A stretch of 64,000 bases of DNA from Jiangella mangrovi (GTDB taxonomy: Bacteria; Actinomycetota; Actinomycetes; Jiangellales; Jiangellaceae), in assembly GCF_014204975.1 (NCBI RefSeq), contig NZ_JACHMM010000001.1, positions 4,836,001 through 4,900,000 on the forward strand, given 5' to 3'. Positions 38,088 through 47,665 of the stretch are shown here, in pieces. The translations under genes were made by a program, and so were the position numbers. Numbering within the stretch: the first letter of the stretch is position 1; every line of letters starts with the position of its first letter. The notes beneath the pieces are model-generated. The model was given only the letters and a program-made list of their open reading frames with translations. It had not been told where the DNA came from and searched no databases.

Positions 38088-39263
38088 TCATGTACGGTTT
38101 TCGGGTGGACTGATCGTCGCGCCGAGCCGCCAGCCGCCGTCGACCCGGGTGATCCAGCCGCCGGCCGCCAGCTCGCGCAGCGCCGGGTCGACCGTGCTCG
38201 CCGCCAGCCCGGTGCGTCCCGCCAGGCCAGCGGCGGTCTCGACGGCGCCGGCGATCATGACCTCGCGGACCTTGCGCTGGGCCGGCCGCAGCACGTCGAT
38301 GGGCCGGGCCTCGGCCTCGGGGTCGGCCGGGGCGGCGGTGCCCAGCCGGCCGACCGCCTCGAGCACGTCGCCGACGCTCGTGACCAGCGTGGCGGCACCG
38401 TTGCGCACCAGGGTGTGGCATCCGGCCGACAGCGCCGACGTGATGGGCCCCGGCACGACGAGCGTCTCGCGGCTGAGCTTCTGCGTCCACGCCGCCGTGC
38501 TGAGCGCCCCCGACCGCGGCGCCGCCTCGACGACGACCGTGCCGGCGCTCAGCGCGGCGATGATGCGGTTGCGTTCGAGGAACCACGCCCGCATGGGCCG
38601 GCTCCCCGGCGGCACCTCGCTGACCACCAGCCCCTCGGCCGCGATGCGTTCGAGCAGCTGGGCGTGCGTGCGCGGGTACGGCACGTCGACGCCGGAGGCG
38701 AGGACCGCGACGGTGGTGCCGCCGACGGCGAGGGCGCCCCGGTGCGCGGCGGCGTCGACGCCGAACGCCGCGCCCGAGACCACCGTCCAGCCCGCCAGCG
38801 CGAGGTCGGTCCCCAGGTCCGACGCGACCCGCTCGCCGTAACGGGAGCAGTTGCGCGAGCCCACGATCGCGACCGCCGACTCGGCCAGGGCCGCGAGGTC
38901 GCCGTCGCCGACCAGCCACAGCCCCAGGGGCGGCGGCACCGGTTCGGCGTAGTCGAGAGTCACCGCCATGACGTCGAGCGGGGCCGGCCAGCCCGGCTCG
39001 CCCGGGCACAGGTAACGCAGGCCGGCCTGCTCGGCCCGCTCGAGGAGGTCGGCCCCGTCGACCTGCGCGGCCCGGCGCCGCAGCACGTGCGTCCGGTCGA
39101 GGGCGTCGTCGCCGCCACAGATCGCGTGCCAGGTCGCCTCGGCCCCGGTGTCGCGCACGCGCAGGGCGACCACCTTGTCGCCCGGCTCGGTGACGGCGCT
39201 CAGCGCGGCCCGCGCCGCCCGCTCGGCGGACGAGGCCGACTGCCGCATGGTCTCGCCGCTCAT
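38088..39263 (-). CDS. dprA: DNA-processing protein DprA
   Basis: RecA loader on incoming single-stranded DNA (Smf/DprA), 391 aa. The Rossmann-like core shows [32 protein letters not shown] and [16 protein letters not shown] blocks (here [10 protein letters not shown]); the C-terminal winged helix is [23 protein letters not shown] at 39263 (MSGETMRQ) overlaps the stop of a mini-ORF (ATGA). Co-transcribed with yifB and yraN upstream. Confidence 0.92.
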   Translation of the reverse strand: MSGETMRQSASSAERAARAALSAVTEPGDKVVALRVRDTGAEATWHAICGGDDALDRTHVLRRRAAQVDGADLLERAEQAGLRYLCPGEPGWPAPLDVMAVTLDYAEPVPPPLGLWLVGDGDLAALAESAVAIVGSRNCSRYGERVASDLGTDLALAGWTVVSGAAFGVDAAAHRGALAVGGTTVAVLASGVDVPYPRTHAQLLERIAAEGLVVSEVPPGSRPMRAWFLERNRIIAALSAGTVVVEAAPRSGALSTAAWTQKLSRETLVVPGPITSALSAGCHTLVRNGAATLVTSVGDVLEAVGRLGTAAPADPEAEARPIDVLRPAQRKVREVMIAGAVETAAGLAGRTGLAASTVDPALRELAAGGWITRVDGGWRLGATISPPENRT

Positions 39264-39394
39264 GCGGCCACCTCCCTTCCGCACGAGCAACCCACCGCCG
39301 CCGGCCACGGGGCAGTCCCGGCCGGCACCGATCGCCGCGGCACCCCCGCCGCCCGCACGGCGCGTCCGAGAGCGCGAACCACCACCGCGCTCAT
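39260..39394 (-). CDS. Mini-ORF 2 of a tandem duplication between yifB and dprA
   Basis: 44 codons from ATG 39394, starting MSAVVVRALG and ending [11 protein letters not shown]. Start overlaps mini-ORF 1's stop and its stop overlaps the dprA start, each as ATGA. It is a diverged copy of the next mini-ORF, but indels shift the middle into another frame, so the peptide itself is not conserved. It may serve only to pass ribosomes on to dprA. Confidence 0.35.
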   Translation of the reverse strand: MSAVVVRALGRAVRAAGVPRRSVPAGTAPWPAAVGCSCGREVAA

Positions 39395-39528
39395 GCGGCC
39401 ACCGCGCTTCCGCACGAGCAACCCACCGCGCCGCCGGCCACGGGGCAGTCCCGGCCGGCACCGATCACCGCGGCACCCCCGCCGCCCGCACGGCGCGACC
39501 GACGGGCGCGAACGGCCACCGCGCTCAT
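39391..39528 (-). CDS. Mini-ORF 1 of a tandem duplication between yifB and dprA
   Basis: 45 codons from ATG 39528 (MSAVAVRARR ... VGCSCGSAVAA). The ATG overlaps the yifB stop and the stop overlaps mini-ORF 2's ATG. Arg/Gly/Ala-rich with three Cys; no similarity I recognise. Translation is plausible from the overlaps, function is doubtful. Confidence 0.35.
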   Translation of the reverse strand: MSAVAVRARRSRRAGGGGAAVIGAGRDCPVAGGAVGCSCGSAVAA

Positions 39529-41066
39529 GCGGCCTCACCCCGGCGCCGTCTCAATGCCTCATGAACATCCGAGGCGGTGGGGCTGTCGCGACCGGCGAGG
39601 TCGGCGATGGTCCAGGCGACCCGCAGGACGCGGTCGACGCCGCGGAGGGTGAGTTGTCCGGCCCGGACGGCGGCGAAGGCGGGCGCGGTGACGCTGGGCG
39701 ACAACTTCAGCTCGCGCCGCAGGTACGGGCCGGGCAGTTCCCCGTTGCACCGCCACGGGGTGTCGCGCAGCCGCCGCTCCTGGCGGGCCCGCGCCTCGGC
39801 GACGCGGTCGGCGACGACCTTGCTGGGCTCGGCGGACTCGGCCGCGACGTCGAGCTCGGCCATGGTGGGCGCGTCGACCTGGACCTGGATGTCGACGCGG
39901 TCGCGGACCGGGCCGGACACTCGCTGCCCGTAGCGCCGGACGGCGTCGGGCCGGCAGGTGCACTCGTGCACCGTGCTGCCGAAGTTGCCGCACGGGCAGG
40001 GGTTCTGCGCGAGCACCAGCTGGAAGCGGGCCGGGAACACCGACGTCGCCTCGGCGCGCGCCAGCGTGAGCGAGCCGCTCTCGAGCGGCTGGCGCAGGGA
40101 GTCGAGCACACGCGGCGGGAACTCCGGCGCCTCGTCGAGGAAGAGCACCCCGCGGTGGGCCAGGCTCGCGGCGCCCGGCCGCGGTACCCGCGACCCGCCG
40201 CCGACGATCGAGACGGCCGACGACGTGTGGTGCGGGTCGGCGAACGGCGGCCGGACGATCAGCGGCCGTCCCGGCGGGAGGACCCCCGCGATCGAGTGGA
40301 TGGACGTCACCTCGAGCGACTCGTCGAGGGAGAGGTCGGGCAGCAGCGACGGCAGCCGCCGGGCCAGCATGGTCTTGCCCGACCCCGGTGAACCCGTGAG
40401 CAGCAGGTGATGGTGCCCGGCCGCCGCGATCTCGACCGCCCGCTTCGGCTCGGACTGCCCGGCGACGTCGGCGAGGTCGGCGGAATCGTCGGGCGTCGCC
40501 AGGATGGGGTCGGCCGCCTCCTCCAGCTCGTCCGCCGGCTCGGGCAGGATCTCGGTGCCGCGCAGGAAGGCCAGCACCTGCCGCAGCGACCGCGCGCCGA
40601 ACACCCGCACGCCGGGGATCAGCCGCGCCTCGGCGGCGTTCGCCTCGGGCACGACGGCGCGTGCCAGCCCGGCCCGCTCGGCGGCCAGGACGGCGGGCAG
40701 CACCCCGCGCACCGGCCGCAGCCGCCCGTCGAGCGCCAGCTCGCCCAGGAACAGGACACCGTCGACCGCGTCGAGCGGCACCTCGTCGGCAGCGGCCAGG
40801 ATGGCCACCGCCACGCCGAGGTCGAAGTGGCTGCCGCGCTTGGGCAGCGCCGCCGGCGACAGGCTGACCGTGATCTTCTGCAGCGGCCACGGCTCGCGGC
40901 TGGACAGCACAGCCGCCCGGACGCGGTCGCGCGACTCGTGCAGCGACGCGTCGGGCAGGCCGACCAGCGAGAAGCCGGGCATGCCGCCGATGTGCACCTC
41001 GATGTCGACGACGGTGCCGCGGACGCCGTTGAGCGCCACGCTGCGACACCGCGCCAGCCGCGTCAT
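39525..41066 (-). CDS. YifB/ComM family magnesium-chelatase-like AAA+ ATPase
   Basis: 513-aa AAA+ helicase related to ComM, which promotes branch migration in natural transformation. N-terminal Lon-protease-like domain (VALNGVRGTVVDIEVHIGGM), Walker A TGSPGSGKTMLA, Walker B GVLFLDEAPEF, and the Cys cluster CPCGNFGSTVHECTC. ATG at 41066 overlaps the yraN stop. Linked to dprA, matching their shared role in DNA uptake and recombination. Confidence 0.93.
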   Translation of the reverse strand: MTRLARCRSVALNGVRGTVVDIEVHIGGMPGFSLVGLPDASLHESRDRVRAAVLSSREPWPLQKITVSLSPAALPKRGSHFDLGVAVAILAAADEVPLDAVDGVLFLGELALDGRLRPVRGVLPAVLAAERAGLARAVVPEANAAEARLIPGVRVFGARSLRQVLAFLRGTEILPEPADELEEAADPILATPDDSADLADVAGQSEPKRAVEIAAAGHHHLLLTGSPGSGKTMLARRLPSLLPDLSLDESLEVTSIHSIAGVLPPGRPLIVRPPFADPHHTSSAVSIVGGGSRVPRPGAASLAHRGVLFLDEAPEFPPRVLDSLRQPLESGSLTLARAEATSVFPARFQLVLAQNPCPCGNFGSTVHECTCRPDAVRRYGQRVSGPVRDRVDIQVQVDAPTMAELDVAAESAEPSKVVADRVAEARARQERRLRDTPWRCNGELPGPYLRRELKLSPSVTAPAFAAVRAGQLTLRGVDRVLRVAWTIADLAGRDSPTASDVHEALRRRRGEAA

Positions 41067-41428
41067 TGCGCACCCCGCACGTGCACGACCTGCGGCTCGC
41101 CCCGCCGGCGCCGGTGCACGGCGACGACGTCGACGCGGAGCTCGGCGCCGGCCCGCCCGGCGGCGTCGCGCCAGCGGCGCGCGAGCCGGTGCAGCCGGGC
41201 CAGCTTCTGCGGCGTGACCGCGTCGAGGCCGGAGCCGTACCCCAGCCCGCTGCGTGTCTTGACCTCGCACACCACGACCGTGGCGCCGTCGAGCGCGACG
41301 ATGTCGATCTCGCCGATGTCGCAGCGCCAGTTGCGCTCGAGCACGACGAACCCGGCCTGCTCCAGGTGCTCCACGGCGACCCGTTCGCCGTAGGCACCGA
41401 TGCCGTCCTTGACTCGCACCGGCCTCAC
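41063..41428 (-). CDS. YraN family (UPF0102) endonuclease-like protein
   Basis: 121-aa restriction-endonuclease-like protein. The nuclease core is GAYGERVAVEHLEQ, RCDIGEIDIVALD and VVVCEVKTR (Asp, Glu, Lys). GTG at 41428 used. Overlaps yifB by ATGA. Function in the cell is not settled; the link to dprA and yifB is conserved across actinobacteria. Confidence 0.9.
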   Translation of the reverse strand: MRPVRVKDGIGAYGERVAVEHLEQAGFVVLERNWRCDIGEIDIVALDGATVVVCEVKTRSGLGYGSGLDAVTPQKLARLHRLARRWRDAAGRAGAELRVDVVAVHRRRRGEPQVVHVRGAQ

Positions 41429-41551
41429 CTCCCGCCATCGAGCTTGGCGGGATCGAGCGGCCGGTTCGACCGCGACATCGCGAAATGTGGACAGCCGGCG
41501 AAACTGGTCAGGCCTGTGGACGAGCGAGCGCCCGGCGGAACGAGCCAGGCG

Positions 41552-41860
41552 TCAGGTCTTCGGGATCTCCAGATCGCTCTTGGCGAGCTCTTCGACGTTG
41601 ACGTCCTTGAACGTGACGACCTTGACGTTCTTGACGAAGCGCGCGGGGCGGTACATGTCCCACACCCAGGCGTCGCTCATGGTCACCTCGAAGTAGACGT
41701 CGCCGCCTTCACCGCGGACCTGGAAGTCGACGTTGTTCGTGAGATAGAACCGTCGCTCGGTCTCGACCACGTACGAGAACAGGCCGACCACGTCGCGGTA
41801 CTCGCGATAGAGCGACAGCTCCATCTCGGTCTCGTACTTCTCGAGATCCTCAGCACTCAT
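41552..41860 (-). CDS. DUF2469 family protein
   Basis: 102-aa conserved actinobacterial protein of unknown function, with the family start MSAEDLEKYETEMELSLYRE and VETERRFYLTNNVD. It begins inside the rnhB stop (ATGA), the standard position for this family. Acidic, without membrane segments. Confidence 0.93.
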   Translation of the reverse strand: MSAEDLEKYETEMELSLYREYRDVVGLFSYVVETERRFYLTNNVDFQVRGEGGDVYFEVTMSDAWVWDMYRPARFVKNVKVVTFKDVNVEELAKSDLEIPKT

Positions 41861-42546
41861 AGGTCGGGCTCTCCTTTCCAGCCTTCGTCTCCAAGGGATA
41901 CCACGCGCGCGACGTTGGCGTATGACCGTCGGTGAACCGGACTCGGACCGTGTCGGCCGAGTGCGCTCTGGTGATCGTCGGTCACGTAGCCCTTGTGCGC
42001 GTCGAACCCGTAGTGGGGCCACTGTTCGTGCAGCTCACACATGATGCGGTCGCGGGTGACCTTGGCGATGACCGACGCTGCGGCGATGCACGCGGCCACC
42101 TGGTCGCCCTTCCACATGGCCAGTCCCGGGACCCCCAGTCCGGTGACCGGGAAGCCGTCGGTCAGCACGTACGACGGCGCCGGCTCGAGCCGGGCCAGCG
42201 CGCGGCGCATGGCGATGATGTTGCTGCGGTGCAGCCCGACGCGGTCGACCTCGTCGGGCGGGACGATGATGACCGACCACGCGACGGCGCGGGCGATCAC
42301 CTGGTCGTAGGCGCGCTCGCGCGCCAGAGGGGTGAGCAGCTTGGAGTCGGCCAGGCCCGGGATCTCGCCGCGCTTGCCCGGCGCCAGGACCGCCGCGCCG
42401 ACCACCAGCGGACCCGCACAGGCACCCCGTCCGGCCTCGTCGGCGCCCGCGACCGGCGTGAACCCGGACCGGGCCAACGTCCGCTCGTAGGCGTACAGCC
42501 CGGCGTCGCGCCGGACCACGACTCGTCGTCGGGCCAGGGTCGACAT
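41857..42546 (-). CDS. rnhB: Ribonuclease HII
   Basis: Removes ribonucleotides from RNA-DNA hybrids; 229 aa. The catalytic start is D36-E37 in GADEAGRGACAGPLV, with LADSKLL, YVLTDGF and AAASVIAKVTRDR supplying the rest of the active site. ATG at 42546 lies one base after the lepB stop. Confidence 0.95.
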   Translation of the reverse strand: MSTLARRRVVVRRDAGLYAYERTLARSGFTPVAGADEAGRGACAGPLVVGAAVLAPGKRGEIPGLADSKLLTPLARERAYDQVIARAVAWSVIIVPPDEVDRVGLHRSNIIAMRRALARLEPAPSYVLTDGFPVTGLGVPGLAMWKGDQVAACIAAASVIAKVTRDRIMCELHEQWPHYGFDAHKGYVTDDHQSALGRHGPSPVHRRSYANVARVVSLGDEGWKGEPDL

Positions 42547-42547
42547 G

Positions 42548-43285
42548 TCAGGGTTCGGGGACGCCGTCGAACGCGCCGTGGCTGCTCACCCCACCCCAGC
42601 GGCTCAGCGGCCAGGCGATCGCGAAGGCGCGCCCCACCACGAGGTCGGCCGAGAACGTGCCGTGGATGCGGGAGTCGCCGGAGTTGGAGCGGTGGTCGCC
42701 CATGACGAACAGCTCGCCCTCGGGGACGGTGCGCTCGAACTCGTTGAGCGACGGCGAGTCGCCCGGGTAGAGATAGGCGGACTCCTCGATGGAGTGCCCG
42801 TTGACCTGGATGCGGCCCTGGTCGTCGCAGCAGCGGACGGTGTCGCCGCCGACGCCGATGACCCGCTTGATCAGGTGCTCCTCGGAGTCGTCGGGCAGCA
42901 CGCCCACGAACTCGAAGACGTCCTTGATGGCGCCGCCGACGCCGGAGCCGCCGTCGGGTGCCTGGTCGCCGAGCCAGCGGTCGGGATCCTCGAACACGAC
43001 GACGTCGCCGCGGTGGATGTCGCTGAACTGCAGGCTGATCTTCGACACGAGCACGCGGTCGCCGACGAGCAGCGTGTCTTCCATGGACCCGGACGGGATG
43101 AGGAAGGCCTGCACGAGGAAGATGCGCACCACCGTGGCGATGAGCAGCGAGAGCGCCACCACGATGGCGGTCTCTTTGAAGAAGGCGCTCAGCCCGGTGC
43201 GGGCCGGCTTGCCGGCCGGCTCGCTGTCGTCGCCACCGCGACGCGGGCTCCCGTCGCCTCCCCGAGGCAGGCTCTCCTCGGTCAC
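42548..43285 (-). CDS. lepB: Signal peptidase I
   Basis: Membrane serine protease that removes Sec signal peptides; 245 aa. Ser67 (IPSGSMEDTL) is the nucleophile and K140 (LIKRVIG) the base; box E is GDHRSNSGDSR. One membrane helix (about 38-60) precedes the catalytic part. I chose the GTG at 43285 because AGGGGG lies 6 nt upstream; a GTG at 43372 would add 29 residues with a weak site. Confidence 0.93.
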   Translation of the reverse strand: MTEESLPRGGDGSPRRGGDDSEPAGKPARTGLSAFFKETAIVVALSLLIATVVRIFLVQAFLIPSGSMEDTLLVGDRVLVSKISLQFSDIHRGDVVVFEDPDRWLGDQAPDGGSGVGGAIKDVFEFVGVLPDDSEEHLIKRVIGVGGDTVRCCDDQGRIQVNGHSIEESAYLYPGDSPSLNEFERTVPEGELFVMGDHRSNSGDSRIHGTFSADLVVGRAFAIAWPLSRWGGVSSHGAFDGVPEP

Positions 43286-43424
43286 GGCATCCCCCTGGGG
43301 TGTCCGGGGCGAGCCCGGAGAAGAGTCGAACGCTTCCGGCGGCACGTGAGCAACAATACGTGCCTCGGGCACGCTACCCGGTGGCGGTGCCGTGCCGTGC
43401 CACCGGGTCCCCGAGCGGGGAGCG

Positions 43425-43775
43425 TCAGGCCGTCTCGCGCTTCTCGCGGATCTTGGCGGCCTTGCCGCGCAGGTTGCGCAGGTAGTACAGCTTGGCCCGG
43501 CGGACGTCGCCGCGGGTGACCAGCTCGATCTTCTCGATGACCGGCGTGTGCACCGGGAAGGTGCGCTCGACGCCGACGCCGAAGCTCACCTTGCGGACGG
43601 TGAACGTCTCGCGGATGCCCGAGCCCTGACGGCGGATGACGACGCCCTGGAACACCTGGACACGAGAGCGGTTGCCCTCGACGACCCGGACGTGGACCTT
43701 GAGGTTGTCGCCGGCGCGGAAGGCCGGGATGTCGTCGCGCAGCTGCGCGGAGTCGACGGAGTCGAGGATGTGCAT
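43425..43775 (-). CDS. rplS: 50S ribosomal protein L19
   Basis: Ribosomal protein at the 30S-50S interface, 116 aa. Family blocks: [42 protein letters not shown] and [16 protein letters not shown]. Separated from trmD by 133 nt, which may hold its own promoter or leader. Confidence 0.97.
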   Translation of the reverse strand: MHILDSVDSAQLRDDIPAFRAGDNLKVHVRVVEGNRSRVQVFQGVVIRRQGSGIRETFTVRKVSFGVGVERTFPVHTPVIEKIELVTRGDVRRAKLYYLRNLRGKAAKIREKRETA

Positions 43776-43908
43776 GATCGTGTTCGCTCTCTCGCGGGCG
43801 CCACAGGTCGCCTACGGATTCAGTGTGCTGTCAGGGTGTACCGCAGGTTCCCGGCCTTCGCGTCGGCGTCCCCCTGTGGCAGGGCGTCGCGAGCCGGGCA
43901 ACAGCTGA

Positions 43909-44691
43909 TCAGTCTGCCACAGACGGCGGCTGAACCGGAAACCCGGCCTCGTCGAGCACCGCGCGGTCGCGGGCGTCCAGGGCCGACGGATCGAGCCGCG
44001 CGACGAGGTCCGGACGGCGTTCGGCCGTACGACGCAGCGCCTGGTCGCGCCGCCAGCGGGCCACGTTGCCGTGGTGGCCGGACAGCAGGATCTCGGGGAC
44101 GTCGAGTCCGCGCCACGTGGGCGGCTTGGTGTAGACGGGGTACTCGAGCAGGCCATCGGCGCCGTGCGACTCCTCGACCAGCGACTCCGGGTTGCCGACG
44201 ACGCCGGGCAGCAGCCGGGCGACGGCCTCGACGATGACCAGCGCCGCCACCTCGCCGCCGTTGAGCACGTAGTCGCCGAGCGACACCTCGGTCACCGGCA
44301 TGCGGGTCGCGGCGTCCTCGACGAGTCGGGCGTCGATGCCCTCGTAGCGCCCGCAGGCGAACACCAGCCAGGGCTCGGCGGCCAGCTCGTGCGCGAGCGC
44401 CTGGGTGAAGGGGCGGCCCGACGGCGCCGGCACCAGCAGCCGCGGGGCCCGGGCGGGGTCGCCGCTGCCGACGACGTCGTCGAGCGCCGCACCCCACACG
44501 TCGGGCTTCATGACCATGCCGGCGCCGCCGCCGTACGGGGTGTCGTCGACGGTGCGGTGCCGGTCGGTGGCCCAGTCGCGCAGGTCGTGGACGCGCAGGT
44601 CGAGCACGCCCGCCTCGCGGGCCTTGCCGACCAGCGACAGGTCCAGCGGCGCGAGGTAGTCGGGGAAGATCGTGACGACGTCGATCCTCAT
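43909..44691 (-). CDS. trmD: tRNA (guanine-37-N1) methyltransferase
   Basis: SPOUT-fold methyltransferase, 260 aa, modifying G37 to prevent frameshifts. Visible: [38 protein letters not shown] and the knot [19 protein letters not shown] at 44691 sits 8 nt after GAGG; the GTG six bases upstream is the alternative. Confidence 0.95.
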   Translation of the reverse strand: MRIDVVTIFPDYLAPLDLSLVGKAREAGVLDLRVHDLRDWATDRHRTVDDTPYGGGAGMVMKPDVWGAALDDVVGSGDPARAPRLLVPAPSGRPFTQALAHELAAEPWLVFACGRYEGIDARLVEDAATRMPVTEVSLGDYVLNGGEVAALVIVEAVARLLPGVVGNPESLVEESHGADGLLEYPVYTKPPTWRGLDVPEILLSGHHGNVARWRRDQALRRTAERRPDLVARLDPSALDARDRAVLDEAGFPVQPPSVAD

Positions 44692-44701
44692 GCGCACGGC
44701 C

Positions 44702-45226
44702 TCACTCAGCAGACGGATCCTCTTCGAACAGCCCCGGCGGCGGGTCGATGACGACCCGCGAGCCGGCGACGTCGACCTCCGGCACGATCTCCACGACGAA
44801 CGGCACCAGCGCCTCGCGGCCGTCCCCGAGCTCGATGGACAGCAGGTCCTGGCCGGGGGCGTGGATGATCTCGCGCACCACGCCGATGGCGGCGCCGTCG
44901 ACCCCGACGGCCTTCAGGCCCACCAGCTGGTGGTCGAAGAACTCGTCGGGGTCGCCCGTGGTCTCGTCGTCGGCGACCTCGGCCAGCAGCAACGTGCCGC
45001 GCAGCCCCTCGGCGACGGTGCGGTCGGTGACGGCGTCGAACGTCACCAGCAGCCGCCCGCTGTGCCAGCGGGACCCGCGCACGGTGAGCGGGCCCCGCCG
45101 GACGGGGTCGGTGGTGAGCACGGCGCCGTCGGCGAACCGCTCGTCGGGCGTGTCGGTACGGACCTCGACGCTGACCTCGCCGCGGATGCCGTGCGCGCGC
45201 CCGATGCGCCCGACGGTGACGATCAC
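44702..45226 (-). CDS. rimM: Ribosome maturation factor RimM
   Basis: 16S rRNA processing factor, 174 aa, with the N-terminal RimM barrel ([18 protein letters not shown]) and a C-terminal PRC barrel ([18 protein letters not shown]). GTG start at 45226, 7 nt after the KH gene. Usual partner of trmD and rpsP. Confidence 0.94.
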   Translation of the reverse strand: MIVTVGRIGRAHGIRGEVSVEVRTDTPDERFADGAVLTTDPVRRGPLTVRGSRWHSGRLLVTFDAVTDRTVAEGLRGTLLLAEVADDETTGDPDEFFDHQLVGLKAVGVDGAAIGVVREIIHAPGQDLLSIELGDGREALVPFVVEIVPEVDVAGSRVVIDPPPGLFEEDPSAE

Positions 45227-45233
45227 GCCGTCG

Positions 45234-45473
45234 TCAGCGCCCGTCGACGTCGACGAAGTCGATGCGCACGCCGCCGTCGTTCGACAGCGCCGCGACGACC
45301 GTGCGGAACGACGTGGCCGTGCGGCCGCCGCGGCCGATGACCTTGCCGAGGTCGTCGGGGTGCACCCGGACCTCGAGCAGGCGGCCGCGGCGGAGCTGAC
45401 GCGTGCGCACGCTGACGTCGTCGGGGTGGTCGACCACCCCGGCGACCAGGTGCTCCAGCGCCTCGGCCAGCAT
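45234..45473 (-). CDS. khpA: KH-domain RNA-binding protein KhpA
   Basis: 79-aa single KH domain with the GxxG loop in LGKVIGRGGRTATSF. It starts inside the rpsP stop (TGATG). KhpA proteins bind RNA, often with KhpB, and in Gram-positives affect cell division and elongation. Confidence 0.93.
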   Translation of the reverse strand: MLAEALEHLVAGVVDHPDDVSVRTRQLRRGRLLEVRVHPDDLGKVIGRGGRTATSFRTVVAALSNDGGVRIDFVDVDGR

Positions 45474-46051
45474 CAGGACTCGTCAGCCTTCGCCTCGGCG
45501 GCCGGCGCGTCGTCGGCCTTCGCCTCGGCCTTGGCCTCCTCAGCGGGAGCCTCGACCTTGGCCTCCTCGACCTTGGTCTCCTCGGCCGGAGCCTCAGCGG
45601 CAGGAGCCTCGGCGGCCGGCGCCTCGTCGGCCTTGGCCTCGGCCTTCTTGGCCGCAGCCTTCTTGGCCGGCTTCTTCTTCGGCGTGGTGGCGTCGGACTT
45701 CGGCTCGCCGTGGACCTCGGCCAGAGCGGCGTCGAACGCGGCGCGCTTCTCCTGCTTCGGCTCGGCGACCTTCAGCGTGCCCTCGGCGCCCGGAAGGCCC
45801 TTGTGCTTCTGCCAGTCACCCGTGACCTTGAGGATCGCCAGCACCGGCTCGGTCGGCTGCGCGCCGACGCCCAGCCAGTACTGCGCGCGCTCGGAGTCGA
45901 CCTTGATGAGGCTCGGCTCGAGCTTGGGGTTGTACAGGCCGATCTCCTCGATGGCCCGGCCATCGCGCTTGGTGCGGGAGTCGGCGACGACGATGCGGTA
46001 GTGCGGCGAGCGGATCTTGCCCATCCGCTTCAGCTTGATCTTGACAGCCAC
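45473..46051 (-). CDS. rpsP: 30S ribosomal protein S16 with long acidic/basic tail
   Basis: 192 aa; the S16 core occupies the first 80 residues ([33 protein letters not shown]). The remaining 110 residues are low-complexity: first Lys/Ala ([18 protein letters not shown]), then [17 protein letters not shown] units. The tail is longer than the protein's ribosomal core. GTG at 46051 with GGAG upstream. A leader hairpin lies at 46090-46124. Confidence 0.95.
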   Translation of the reverse strand: MAVKIKLKRMGKIRSPHYRIVVADSRTKRDGRAIEEIGLYNPKLEPSLIKVDSERAQYWLGVGAQPTEPVLAILKVTGDWQKHKGLPGAEGTLKVAEPKQEKRAAFDAALAEVHGEPKSDATTPKKKPAKKAAAKKAEAKADEAPAAEAPAAEAPAEETKVEEAKVEAPAEEAKAEAKADDAPAAEAKADES

Positions 46052-46089
46052 TGGGGTGGAGTCTCCTTGGATGTTCACGCACGGGTGAG

Positions 46090-46124
46090 CCGTCGTCACC
46101 TGAGTGGGGCACCGATGACGACGG
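46090..46124. repeat. Hairpin upstream of rpsP
   Basis: Perfect 9-bp arms CCGTCGTCA (46090-46098) / TGACGACGG (46116-46124), 17-nt loop, 39 nt before the rpsP start. It could be a leader structure for rpsP or a terminator for the MFS operon that ends at 46216. Confidence 0.4.
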
Positions 46125-46215
46125 TTCGATGGATCCGGAGCTCGAGGGTGAGAGGGCCGCACGATCGCCGGTTCAGCAGGTCATTGTGCCAGATGGCGGC
46201 GTCCTGACCCAACTC

Positions 46216-47436
46216 CTACACCCGCTGGGCGGCCGGCTCCTCATCGACGACGGCGTCAGGTGCGGTCACCTTGCGGGCCAGCAGGACGATCGCGCAGGTC
46301 AGGATGGTGACGGTCATGGCGGCGACGAGCACGCGGTAGTCGACGACGGCGATCAGCGCGGCTCCCGTGGCGGTCCCGACCACCTGCGGCCCGTTGAGCG
46401 CCATGTTCGTGGCGGCCGACGTGCGGCCCTGCAGTTGCGGCGGGGTGAGCCGCTGGCGCAGCGTCACCATGCCGACGACGGCCCACACCACGCCGAGCCC
46501 CAGAATGGCGGCACCGACAAGGACGACGGCGGCCGACGGGGTCAGGGCCAGTCCCAGCCCGGCGCCGATGACGACGAGCCCGACGCCGACGGAGGCCCGC
46601 TCGCCGAGTCGCCGGATGAGCAGTGCCGCCGTCAGGCCGCCGACGATGGACCCGCCGCCCTGGATGCTGGACATGATGCCGAAGAACTCGGTCGGCAGGC
46701 CGAGGCCCTCGACGATGGCGAACGAGGCGGAGTTGGCGAAGCCCGTGACGGCGACCGCGATGCTGAGCAGCAGGATCAGGTCGGCCAGCGCCGGTGTGGC
46801 GCGCAGGTGCCGGAAGCCGGCGGTCAGCTCGCGCCGGAAGCTCTCGCGCTCGGCGGCGGGCGTGGGCGGGCTCTCGTCGACGCGGACGGTGAGCAGCACC
46901 AACGCCGCGATGACCAGCATGGACGCCGTCAGGACGGCGACCGCTCCCCCGCCGTACAACGCGTAGACGCCGGCGCCGGCCAGCGGCGTGAGCAGGCGCA
47001 GACCCTGGTCCAACGTGGTGAGCAGCCCGTTCGCGCCGGCCAGGTCGCCGTCGTCGAGCATGTCCCTGAGCAGGCCCGACTGCGCCGCCGAGGTCACGTA
47101 GCCGACCCAGCCGTAGCCGAAGGTGACCACGTAGATCACCCACAGGTCGGCGGCGTCGTCGACGGCGAGCAGCGCCAGCACCCCGGCGGCGGCGACGAGG
47201 TTGACGACGGCGACGAGCCGCTTGCGCGACACGCGGTCGGCCAGCTGCCCGGCGAGCGGCGCGAGGAACACGGGCAGGCCGAGCGCCAGGAAGACCAGCC
47301 CGGCGGCGGCGTTGCTGCCGGTCAGATCCTTGGCCCAGATGGCGACGGTGAGGTAGAGCGCGCTGTCGCCGAAGTTGCTGAACGTCCAGGCGACGGTGAG
47401 CCGGCGGAACGGCCGGTACGCCAGCGCCGACGGCAT
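46216..47436 (-). CDS. MFS transporter
   Basis: 406-aa exporter of the major facilitator superfamily with about 12 helices. Cytoplasmic loop motif GQLADRVSRKRLV between helices 2 and 3 is typical of drug or metabolite efflux. It follows a short ORF by 4 nt and lies in an operon with an ArsR-type regulator. The substrate is unknown. Confidence 0.92.
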   Translation of the reverse strand: MPSALAYRPFRRLTVAWTFSNFGDSALYLTVAIWAKDLTGSNAAAGLVFLALGLPVFLAPLAGQLADRVSRKRLVAVVNLVAAAGVLALLAVDDAADLWVIYVVTFGYGWVGYVTSAAQSGLLRDMLDDGDLAGANGLLTTLDQGLRLLTPLAGAGVYALYGGGAVAVLTASMLVIAALVLLTVRVDESPPTPAAERESFRRELTAGFRHLRATPALADLILLLSIAVAVTGFANSASFAIVEGLGLPTEFFGIMSSIQGGGSIVGGLTAALLIRRLGERASVGVGLVVIGAGLGLALTPSAAVVLVGAAILGLGVVWAVVGMVTLRQRLTPPQLQGRTSAATNMALNGPQVVGTATGAALIAVVDYRVLVAAMTVTILTCAIVLLARKVTAPDAVVDEEPAAQRV

Positions 47437-47440
47437 CGGC

Positions 47441-47656
47441 TCAGGCCGCGCTGATCAGCCGGTCGACGGCCGGCCGGTTGAGCTGGGGCCGGCCGTCGCG
47501 GGCGCGGCGGTCGAGCAGCTCGGCCAGCCGCGCGGACCGGTCGGCCCAGCGGTGCAGGCGGCGACTGCGGGCCAGGGCGCGACGGGTGCGCTCGGCGGCC
47601 GCGGCGGTGCGGCGCTCGGCGTGCGGATCGTAGTGAATGCTGGGGTCGAGGAACAT
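47441..47656 (-). CDS. Small Arg-rich hypothetical protein
   Basis: 71 aa, begins MFLDPSIHYDPHAERRT and is highly basic and helical (RRALARSRRLHRWADR). It is squeezed between the ArsR gene (9 nt) and the MFS gene (4 nt), which supports real translation. I do not recognise it; it might be a small regulatory or accessory protein of the exporter. Confidence 0.6.
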   Translation of the reverse strand: MFLDPSIHYDPHAERRTAAAAERTRRALARSRRLHRWADRSARLAELLDRRARDGRPQLNRPAVDRLISAA

Positions 47657-47665
47657 GGCGGTCCC

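Larger units (their letters stand above)
39260..39528. repeat. Tandem duplication of about 131-134 bp
   Basis: Two adjacent copies, each bounded by CTCATGCGGCC (at 39259, 39390 and 39524 on the plus strand). Both contain CGCACGAGCAACCCACCG and GCCACGGGGCAGTCCCGGCC. On the minus strand each copy supplies a ribosome-binding region, an ATG and an open frame closing at the next ATG. Confidence 0.8.

Noticed and set aside
39260-39528. Mini-ORFs as conserved functional peptides
   Set aside because: The duplicated DNA is read in different frames in the middle of the two copies, so peptide conservation is absent; kept only as low-confidence coupled ORFs.
41485-41535. Two TGTGGAC motifs in the gap between yraN and the DUF2469 gene
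   Set aside because: They resemble half of a DnaA box but are short, unequal and without context; common words in high-GC actinobacteria.
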